Assembly (NCBI GenBank): GCA_910584375.1
Contig: CAJUAH010000026.1
Coordinates: 1 to 63,565, forward strand
Direction of reading: 5' to 3'
Length of the DNA: 63,565 nucleotides
Source of the DNA: an uncultured Acetatifactor sp.
GTDB taxonomy: Bacteria > Bacillota > Clostridia > Lachnospirales > Lachnospiraceae
The notes beneath the pieces were generated by a model. That model had not been told where the DNA came from and did not search any database. It saw only the letters and a list, made by a program, of their open reading frames with translations. This document shows, in pieces, positions 8,367 to 14,736 of the stretch (position 1 is the stretch's first letter; each line of letters starts with the position of its first letter). A program made the translations under genes and the position numbers.

Positions 8367-8897
8367 ATGAATGATATTTTGATGGGAATAATATCTATTT
8401 TGGCAGGGTTTGTTACAATATGGATTAATGAGGTTCTGACACATAAAAGAGATAAAAAGCATAAGAAAGAAGAATTAATGCTATCTCACTTAAAAGAGAT
8501 GCTGGAATGGATGAGTTTAATGCAACAGGAAATTCTTAAAGTATCCAGGATGCTTATTGCATCAACTGGTATTTATAGTGATTTGGATAGGAAAGAGAAT
8601 TCTAAAAGGGATGTAAAAATTGAAATAAACGAATTGGTTGAAAAGAGTATTGTATTTTGTAATTCCTATGCAGAAATAAACAATAGCATAGGAATTGATT
8701 TAGAGCTAAACGAGTTAAATAAATCAGTTGGACGATATGCAGAAGAACTCCGTGATATAATGAAAATGTATCCCTTTCCAGATGAAGAAAATAAAGATTT
8801 GAATGTTGTGAATGAAAAAACTGCAATAATTCAAAAGGAAATCAAGAAGCGGATTTCCATTATCTCAAAGGAAATCAGTGATTTATTAGTTGTGTAA
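8367..8897 (+). CDS. Membrane-anchored coiled-coil protein, element cargo
   Basis: I do not recognise a family. The 176-residue protein has one N-terminal membrane helix (about residues 4-21) and a largely helical, Glu/Lys-rich remainder that looks like a coiled coil. The ATG follows AAAGGAAG at a good distance. It is AT-rich like its neighbours and lies 47 bases after the zinc-ribbon gene, so the two may be co-transcribed. Its size and position in a mobile element would fit an accessory or defence component, but nothing in the sequence proves that. Confidence 0.65.
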   Translation: MNDILMGIISILAGFVTIWINEVLTHKRDKKHKKEELMLSHLKEMLEWMSLMQQEILKVSRMLIASTGIYSDLDRKENSKRDVKIEINELVEKSIVFCNSYAEINNSIGIDLELNELNKSVGRYAEELRDIMKMYPFPDEENKDLNVVNEKTAIIQKEIKKRISIISKEISDLLVV

Positions 8898-8949
8898 AGG
8901 GTAAGTTATATATCAAAGTATATTTGGAGAATTTATGCTTGGAGGACAT

Positions 8950-9486
8950 ATGAGAAAGCAACGATATACGCCGTATTTTTTTGATATTAAGTATGAAAAA
9001 AGAACATATAAGCATATTGGAAAAGACTATGGTGATCGCAAGACTGCAGATAGAGGCTTGATTAAAAACTTTTTAAGGTGGTATAGAAAGCGGATATATA
9101 ACAGAAAAGAATTAAAATATAAGTTTTGTAATACATATGAGGAGTGGAAACACTATCTATTAGAAAGGAAGTTTTGCAATATAAGTGACAAACAGAATAT
9201 GATAAAGTTTCTTAACAAACAGAAGATGTTTTGTGAAAAATTGTTTGAGTCCATAAAAACGGTAATTATTCCAATATATATAGCTCTTTATTCAGTAGGG
9301 ATTGCTGCAATGGATAAAATTTCAGAAGAAATGGAGACTACTGAATCAGAAGCTAGAAAATCAATATTTTTTTGCATGATTTTTATGACATTGTTTATTA
9401 CCGTTATTTCCTCCTATTGGATATTTCAACATAAAAGTGATATACATTTTTATGAGGATTATATGGACTGCTTGGGTAATGAATGA
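8950..9486 (+). CDS. Two-helix membrane protein, element cargo
   Basis: Unrecognised 178-residue protein. The ATG at 8950 is preferred over 8935 because TTGGAGG sits 5 bases before it. The N-terminal 90 residues are basic and aromatic; two membrane helices follow (about residues 96-115 and 135-156), joined by an acidic loop. The base composition is AT-rich. The gene follows the coiled-coil protein by 52 bases and is probably in the same transcription unit. Two small membrane proteins plus a zinc ribbon make a cassette of unknown role. Confidence 0.62.
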   Translation: MRKQRYTPYFFDIKYEKRTYKHIGKDYGDRKTADRGLIKNFLRWYRKRIYNRKELKYKFCNTYEEWKHYLLERKFCNISDKQNMIKFLNKQKMFCEKLFESIKTVIIPIYIALYSVGIAAMDKISEEMETTESEARKSIFFCMIFMTLFITVISSYWIFQHKSDIHFYEDYMDCLGNE

Positions 9487-9942
9487 AGTGCTTTCCTAAA
9501 TGTTTATTTTAGTACATGGTTAATGGCATGGCATTTATGTCGGGAACCTTTATTTTATAAATAATTTATAACAGAGTGAAGAAATATTTTAATTTCTTTG
9601 TATTTATATAGGTATATAGGTCAATTTCAAAAGTGAAAGCGACTTATATACCTTTTTTGTGCACCTTGAAAATTTCACAGCCTTCCGGACAGTTATACAG
9701 GAACTGCGGATAGTGTGCGATGACAAGAGCATGCCCGCAGATGAAACGCCGCACAGCGGCGGCCTGAAAATACGCGGCGGAACTCTGGCGCAGGAAATGG
9801 GTCTGGGGAAAAGGCAGATTCCTGAAGGCATAATAGAAATTGGATTACAGGGTTCGCACAGCGGTTCCTGTAATATATCTTCTTTATGTTTTCTGATAAA
9901 TGATTCAAAATATTATAATAGAAAGAAGGTGATCTTGGCACT
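9487..9942. other. Gene-poor stretch before the excisionase
   Basis: No convincing gene here. A terminator-like hairpin lies at about 9611-9658, where GGTATATA pairs with TATATACC and is followed by TTTTTT; it would end the cargo transcript. The GC-rich stretch 9660-9850 translates in one frame to a plausible but start-less peptide (containing CDDKSMPADETPHSGGL), possibly a decayed piece of an older element gene. An AT-rich promoter-like region follows at 9890-9930. Confidence 0.4.
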
Positions 9943-10152
9943 ATGGAAAATTCAGAGAGTAAAGTGCCCCTCTGGGAAAAGTACATACTTACAATACAGG
10001 AGGCAGCAGAGTATTTTCATATTGGCGAAAAGAAACTGCGGAAACTTACGGAAGATCAGGCTGATGCAGACTTTATCATTATGAATGGCAACCGCATAAT
10101 GATAAAACGAAAGCTATTTGAAAAATACTTAGATGAAGCGGCATCTGTATGA
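9943..10152 (+). CDS. xis: Tn916-type excisionase
   Basis: DNA-binding directionality factor that helps the neighbouring integrase excise the element. The 69 residues match the Tn916 Xis pattern: a short lead, then a winged-helix HTH starting at LTIQEAAEYFHIGEKKLRKL and ending with a MIKRKLFEKYLDE helix. AAGGTG precedes the ATG by 10 bases. It lies immediately before the integrase gene in the same direction, the standard Tn916-family order. Confidence 0.9.
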   Translation: MENSESKVPLWEKYILTIQEAAEYFHIGEKKLRKLTEDQADADFIIMNGNRIMIKRKLFEKYLDEAASV

Positions 10153-10224
10153 ATTTTAAAACGAAACAGTGTCACGGTACTGACAGCATCAAACAACAGA
10201 AACTTTGAAAAACAAATGGAATTT

Positions 10225-10271
10225 GAGCCCCAGACATGGTATGATATAGATATCGTATCGGGGCTCTTTTT
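10225..10271 (+). terminator. Intrinsic terminator between xis and int
   Basis: GAGCCCC (10225-10231) pairs with GGGGCTC (10260-10266), followed directly by a run of T. The loop contains smaller ATATC-type complementarity. It ends 23 bases before the integrase ATG, so integrase expression from the xis promoter would depend on read-through. Confidence 0.7.
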
Positions 10272-10293
10272 CATTAGAAAGGAGCAGAAAATC

Positions 10294-11505
10294 ATGAGCG
10301 AAAAAAGACGAGATAACAAAAATCGTGTATTACGCAATGGAGAGAGCCAACGATCAGATGGAAGATATGCGTATAAATACATAGACACTGATGGTAAACA
10401 GCAATTTGTTTACAGCTGGAAGCTGGAAAAGACCGACAAGCTGCCCAAGGGCAAGCGAGATGACTTGTCTTTAAGGGAAAAGGAAAAGCAGATCCAAAAA
10501 GACCTGGAAGATGCGATTTCCACCTCGGGCGGTAATATAACAGTCTGGGCACTGGTTGAAAAATATACTTCGCAGAGACGGGGTATGCGTCATTCCACGA
10601 AAGCCGGTTACAAGACAGTTTTGAATATCCTTGCCAAAGAGGACTTTGGAAGGAAGCTGATTAAGGATGTGCGGCTGTCTGATGCGAAAGAGTGGTTGAT
10701 TCAACTCCAGGCAGGCGGAAAAGGTTACAGTTCCATCCAGACAATCAGGGGTGTGGTCCGGCCTGCTTTCCAGATGGCGGTGGATGATGATCTGATACGC
10801 AAGAATCCATTCGATTTTTACCTGAGTACCGTTGTCGTAAATGACAGCGTTACAAGAGAGGCGATTACAAGGAAACAGGAGAGGCAGTATCTGGAATTTG
10901 TCCAAAATGACAAGCATTTTTCGAGGTATTATGATGCAATCTATATACTGTTCTATACCGGGCTTCGTATTTCTGAATTCTGCGGTCTGATAAAAGAGGA
11001 CATTGACCTTAAGGAAGGAAGGCTCAGGGTTGAGCGTCAGTTACAAAGAACGCGGGATATGCAGTACATCATAGAGGATACGAAAACACCCAGCGGTGTG
11101 AGGTTTATTCCCATGACTAAGGAAGTTATGGATTGTTTCAGGCATATCCTTGAAAACCGCGACAAGCCGAAGACTGAGACGGTTGTCAGGGATGTGAAGG
11201 GAAATCTGTATCATGGTTTCTTGTTCATGGATAAAAACGGGAGGCCCATGGTTGCCCAGCACTGGGAAAAGTATATGCAGCATATCAGGGAGAAGTATAA
11301 CAAGATCTATAAAGTACAGATGCCTGATGTAACGCCCCATGTGTGCAGGCATACATTTTGCTCCAATATGGCAAACAGCGGTATGAATCCCAAAACACTG
11401 CAATACATTATGGGTCATTCGGACATTGGCGTTACGTTGAACACTTACACGCATATCGGCTATGAGGATGCAAGCAGGGAAATGAAGAAGGTAAGCAATT
11501 CCTGA
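10294..11505 (+). CDS. int: Tn916-family tyrosine integrase
   Basis: Site-specific recombinase that integrates and excises the element. The ATG at 10294 follows AAAGGAG and starts MSEKRRDNKNRVLRNGESQR, which matches the N-terminal arm-binding domain of Tn916 Int. A SAM-like core-binding domain follows (about residues 80-165) and then the catalytic domain: Arg in TGLRISEFCGL, His-x-x-Arg in HVCRHTFCSN, His in MGHSDIG and the nucleophile Tyr in LNTYTH. At 403 residues it is full length. Nothing suggests it is damaged. Confidence 0.94.
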   Translation: MSEKRRDNKNRVLRNGESQRSDGRYAYKYIDTDGKQQFVYSWKLEKTDKLPKGKRDDLSLREKEKQIQKDLEDAISTSGGNITVWALVEKYTSQRRGMRHSTKAGYKTVLNILAKEDFGRKLIKDVRLSDAKEWLIQLQAGGKGYSSIQTIRGVVRPAFQMAVDDDLIRKNPFDFYLSTVVVNDSVTREAITRKQERQYLEFVQNDKHFSRYYDAIYILFYTGLRISEFCGLIKEDIDLKEGRLRVERQLQRTRDMQYIIEDTKTPSGVRFIPMTKEVMDCFRHILENRDKPKTETVVRDVKGNLYHGFLFMDKNGRPMVAQHWEKYMQHIREKYNKIYKVQMPDVTPHVCRHTFCSNMANSGMNPKTLQYIMGHSDIGVTLNTYTHIGYEDASREMKKVSNS

Positions 11506-11564
11506 AAAAACCGAGTAGTACAAATTTTCAATTTACTACTTTTTTTACTACTTTTCAGCGCCGA

Positions 11565-11676
11565 GATATGCAAAGATAAACCAAGATATGCCGAAAAAAC
11601 GGATGAGCCGAAAAAATCCTGAAAACCTTGAAACGCCTAAAAATCAAGAAAAACCACGATAAACCAACTTATGCAA
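11565..11676 (+). repeat. Short direct repeats downstream of int, candidate arm-type sites
   Basis: An imperfect 19-base repeat beginning GATAAACCAA occurs at 11575-11593 and again at 11658-11676, 83 bases apart. GATATG also occurs at 11565 and 11585. Tn916-family integrases bind direct repeats of this sort near the element ends through their N-terminal domain, so these are plausible arm sites. Confidence 0.4.
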
Positions 11677-11690
11677 GGAGTTTAAAATAG

Positions 11691-12179
11691 ATGATAAAGA
11701 TTTTATTCGTCTGCCACGGCAACATCTGCCGCAGCCCCATGGCCGAGTTTGTCATGAAAGACTTACTGGCCCAAGCGGGCCTCTCCCACCAGTTCACCGT
11801 CGCCTCAGCGGCCACCAGCACCGAGGAGATCTGGAACGGTGTGGGCAACCCGGTCTATCCCCCGGCCCGGAAAAAGCTGGCGGAGCACGGCATCGGCTGC
11901 GAGGGCAAGCGGGCGGTGCAGCTGACTGGGGCGGACTATGACAGATATGATTACCTGATCGGTATGGACAGGGCCAACATCCGCAACATGACCCGCATGT
12001 GCGGCGGCGATCCGGAGCGCAAGATATCCCTCCTGCTGTCCTGGGCGGGGGTGGAGAGGGATATTGCGGATCCCTGGTATTCGGGGGATTTTGACGCTAC
12101 TTACGAGGACGTTTTAGAGGGTTGTCAGGCACTGCTGAAAAAAATCGGTCTGGAAAAGTTTCGGCATGAAAAACGCTGA
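11691..12179 (+). CDS. Low-molecular-weight protein-tyrosine phosphatase
   Basis: Cytoplasmic phosphotyrosine phosphatase. The P-loop CHGNICRS (CX5R, residues 8-15) and the general-acid loop DPWY (about residues 126-129) are both intact, and the 162-residue length is standard. AAGGAG stands 10 bases before the ATG. The mobile element ends just upstream; the coding sequence is untouched, but its native promoter may have been displaced. No kinase or capsule gene is next to it, so the substrate is unknown. Confidence 0.92.
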   Translation: MIKILFVCHGNICRSPMAEFVMKDLLAQAGLSHQFTVASAATSTEEIWNGVGNPVYPPARKKLAEHGIGCEGKRAVQLTGADYDRYDYLIGMDRANIRNMTRMCGGDPERKISLLLSWAGVERDIADPWYSGDFDATYEDVLEGCQALLKKIGLEKFRHEKR

Positions 12180-12227
12180 AGAGAAAATGCCGGCAGTGAA
12201 AAAACTGCGACAGACGGTAAAGAATAA

Positions 12228-12256
12228 TTGTTTTTTACATCCATTTGCGCTATAAT
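12228..12256 (+). promoter_or_regulatory. Promoter of the PAS chemoreceptor gene
   Basis: TTGTTT (12228-12233) and TATAAT (12251-12256) are separated by 17 bases. The start of transcription would leave a leader of roughly 140 bases before the ATG at 12401. Confidence 0.65.
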
Positions 12257-12400
12257 GATTACTATATCGTGCAATTAACTCTTCCAGGCGGAGAATGCGC
12301 CAGGGCGCACAGGGTCATGGCATGATCAATATCTTAATACTTCGCGGTAAACCGGTAGGACGCAGTGGCAGGAGCCATACAAAACAGGAGGACAACAGAT

Positions 12401-13909
12401 ATGCTTAAGAAGAAAAAGCAGCAACAGTGGATGGATGCATTGGCGGGCGAGATGAACGCGCAGGCGCAGAAGTCCTTTCAGGTCGGATTGTTTGAACAGA
12501 TAGGCAATCCCGCGCTTGCGGAAGAGGGACCGGAGGTATTAAAGGCGCTCAACAATGTGCTGAACTGTGCGAATCTGTTGTTGAACCATGCCAGGGAAAA
12601 TATGGCGATGCTCAATCGAATCAGCCATTCCGGCATGTGGTCCATGTATTTCGGCCCTGATCAGCAGGTCGGCCGCGTTGTATACAGCGATGAATTTCGC
12701 GAGATTGTGGGGTATCCGGACCGGAGAGAACTGGAGGATACGTTGGAGTCATGGACATCCAGGATCCATGAACAGGACCGCGGCCAGGTGATGCGGGAGT
12801 TTCAGGAGACGGTGGAGGATACCACAGGGAAAAAGGTTTTTGACGTGGAATACCGTTTTCAGACAGGACAGAACGGACGCCGGTGGATGCGCATGGCGGG
12901 AGAGATTGTGCGGCGAGGAGGAAAACCCTTTGAGTTTATCGGGATCATAACGGACATCACAACGACACACAACAATGCCAGGGAGTTGGATATATCTACA
13001 AAGAGGCACGACGCAATAGACTCCATACTAAATGAAGGCTCCTGGAGCATGAATGTGATCGACGGAGATATGGCAAATCCTGAGAATCCTTTCTGGTATT
13101 CCGAACAGTTCCGCAGACTACTGGGTTTTGACAGCGAGCAGGATTTTCCCAATGCCCCGAATTCCTATTCCGACAGGATACATGAGCAGGACAGAGACAG
13201 GGTTATGGAGCAGATCCTGCATTATGTCCGGGCAGGAATACACCAATCCCCCATACAGATGGAGTATCGCATACGCCATGCCGACGGAAATTATCGCTGG
13301 TTCTGCATGTCTGTCACCGCAGTGTTCAACTCCGCGCAAAAGCCCGTGGTGATAGCGGCAACGGTGTTGGATGTGACCGAGCAGAAACGCAGCCGGGAAA
13401 TATTTGAGGCGGATATGGAAAAGAGCATTCACAGTCTGTCGGCCGGATTGGACGAGATTAGCGCCGTCGTGGCTTCCACTACAGCGGATGTGCAGAATCT
13501 GAATGAAAAGCAGAGCAGTATCACAAAAGCAGCGGCCTCTGTCAGCGAAAAGGTGACGGAATCGCTGGAGATTATCTCGTTGATCCAGGGCATCGCCACC
13601 CAGACCAACCTGCTGTCGCTGAACGCCTCCATTGAAGCGGCCAGAGCCGGGGAGGCCGGAAGGGGATTTGCGGTGGTGGCGGATGAAGTGGGCAAGCTGG
13701 CCGTTTCCTGCAACGAGACTTCGGCGCATATCTCCCAGAGCCTGAATCAGATGCAGCAGGCCATAGATCATATCCTCTCCCGGATCGAGAGCATGGACCA
13801 GGCGGTGTCTTCCCAGGCGGAGAACATGGAGAAGATCAGTTCCATGACGCAGGAACTGAATACTCTATGCGCCCAGGAAAAGGAGATTGCCCAGACGGTA
13901 TTTGCCTAG
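12401..13909 (+). CDS. Cytoplasmic chemoreceptor with two PAS domains
   Basis: Methyl-accepting chemotaxis protein that would signal to CheA/CheW from the cytoplasm. The ATG at 12401 follows AGGAGG; an in-frame ATG at 12365 lacks one. There is no membrane segment. Two PAS domains of the PAS_3 type lie at about residues 80-190 and 210-325, each ending in the typical R(W/F)xMS(V)-strand pattern, followed by a shortened signalling domain with the conserved hairpin tip (IATQTNLLSLNASIEAARAGEAGRGFAVVADEVGKLA). No HAMP domain is present. PAS pockets suggest redox, haem or small-molecule sensing, but the ligand cannot be read from sequence. Confidence 0.88.
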   Translation: MLKKKKQQQWMDALAGEMNAQAQKSFQVGLFEQIGNPALAEEGPEVLKALNNVLNCANLLLNHARENMAMLNRISHSGMWSMYFGPDQQVGRVVYSDEFREIVGYPDRRELEDTLESWTSRIHEQDRGQVMREFQETVEDTTGKKVFDVEYRFQTGQNGRRWMRMAGEIVRRGGKPFEFIGIITDITTTHNNARELDISTKRHDAIDSILNEGSWSMNVIDGDMANPENPFWYSEQFRRLLGFDSEQDFPNAPNSYSDRIHEQDRDRVMEQILHYVRAGIHQSPIQMEYRIRHADGNYRWFCMSVTAVFNSAQKPVVIAATVLDVTEQKRSREIFEADMEKSIHSLSAGLDEISAVVASTTADVQNLNEKQSSITKAAASVSEKVTESLEIISLIQGIATQTNLLSLNASIEAARAGEAGRGFAVVADEVGKLAVSCNETSAHISQSLNQMQQAIDHILSRIESMDQAVSSQAENMEKISSMTQELNTLCAQEKEIAQTVFA

Positions 13910-13928
13910 AATGATCTCCTGCGTTTCT

Positions 13929-14504
13929 TTACTGAACAGCCGGCAGTCCCCCCAGCAGCAGAGCGCTGCAATAACCGGCGATCTCCTCCGGAGAGACCGG
14001 GGACTGCTGGTTCAGCCAGCATTCTATGACGCCGATGCAACCGGACACCATAAAGGAATAGAAATAATCGAAATGCTCCACCGTATGTTCCGCATTGTTC
14101 ATCATCAGGCGCAGTTTTTCTTTTACCAGCTCCTTTAAGCGGTTGATAAATGCCATATCGCCGTGAGGGCCGGTCAGCGCTCTGGCCAGATCGCGGTTGT
14201 TTTCCAGAAAAATAAAGAGATCGAGCAGTACGGGTCTGGAGATTACGGGACCGCTTTTCTCCTTGGCCAGATCGCGCTCAAGTATCTCATTGAATTCCCG
14301 AAACAGTTCTCCCTCGATCTTACTAAGCATATCATATACATCGCTATAGTGCAGATAGAATGTTCCCCTGTTGATATCTGCCAGATCGGACAACTCCTTG
14401 ACGGAAATATCTTTGATATCCTTTTCTCCCATCAGCTGGATCAATCCCTGCAACAGTAATGCTTTTGTACGGCGGACCCGGCGGTCCATTTTCTTCTGTG
14501 CCAT
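13929..14504 (-). CDS. TetR-family repressor
   Basis: Probable repressor of the divergent MMPL transporter. The N-terminal HTH covers about residues 10-55 with the family signature TKALLLQGLIQLM and ISVKELSDLADINRGTFYLHYSD, and the C-terminal ligand-binding part is helical. It is 191 residues long. The divergent arrangement with the transporter and a palindrome in the shared intergenic region fit the classic TetR-exporter design. The inducer is unknown. Confidence 0.88.
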   Translation of the reverse strand: MAQKKMDRRVRRTKALLLQGLIQLMGEKDIKDISVKELSDLADINRGTFYLHYSDVYDMLSKIEGELFREFNEILERDLAKEKSGPVISRPVLLDLFIFLENNRDLARALTGPHGDMAFINRLKELVKEKLRLMMNNAEHTVEHFDYFYSFMVSGCIGVIECWLNQQSPVSPEEIAGYCSALLLGGLPAVQ

Positions 14505-14620
14505 ATGTTCTCCCTTCCGCGTAAATTAAGCAAATTCTAAACAAATCATAAATTCTGTGGCATAAATCAACACTCTCCTGCCGAATGTCTCAAAATGCAC
14601 AATCAGCGCAAATTTGAATA

Positions 14621-14648
14621 TTGTCTTTTGCGATATTTTCATTATAAT
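14621..14648 (+). promoter_or_regulatory. Promoter of the MMPL transporter operon
   Basis: TTGTCT (14621-14626) and TATAAT (14643-14648) are separated by 16 bases and lie about 90 bases before the transporter start. Confidence 0.6.
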
Positions 14649-14664
14649 AACTTTTGTGAGAAAA

Positions 14665-14680
14665 ATCAACGGATGTTGAT
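14665..14680. promoter_or_regulatory. Candidate TetR operator
   Basis: The palindrome ATCAACGGATGTTGAT sits about 17 bases after the transporter -10 box. A matching half site (ATCAAC) lies nearer the tetR gene at about 14565. The size and position suit a TetR operator. Confidence 0.5.
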
Positions 14681-14736
14681 AAAAAAACTTAAATCCATTA
14701 AAGTACGACTGTACCATAAAGCGGAGGAATATCATT

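Larger units (their letters stand above)
1..11690. mobile_element. Right-hand part of an integrative (probably conjugative) element
   Basis: The stretch holds a leftward Tad/CpaF-like module, AT-rich cargo genes, and at its right edge a Tn916-type excisionase and integrase. The integrase ends about 185 bases before a complete chromosomal phosphatase gene with its own ribosome binding site, so the right junction probably lies in 11506-11690. No relaxase, coupling protein or VirB4 is visible, so conjugation is inferred from the family of elements only. The left end is outside the window. The exact attachment core cannot be set without the other end. Confidence 0.7.

Noticed and set aside
9659..9850. 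Frame containing CDDKSMPADETPHSGGL as a gene
   Set aside because: No start codon with a ribosome binding site and the frame crosses a terminator-like hairpin and the xis region; more likely a remnant.
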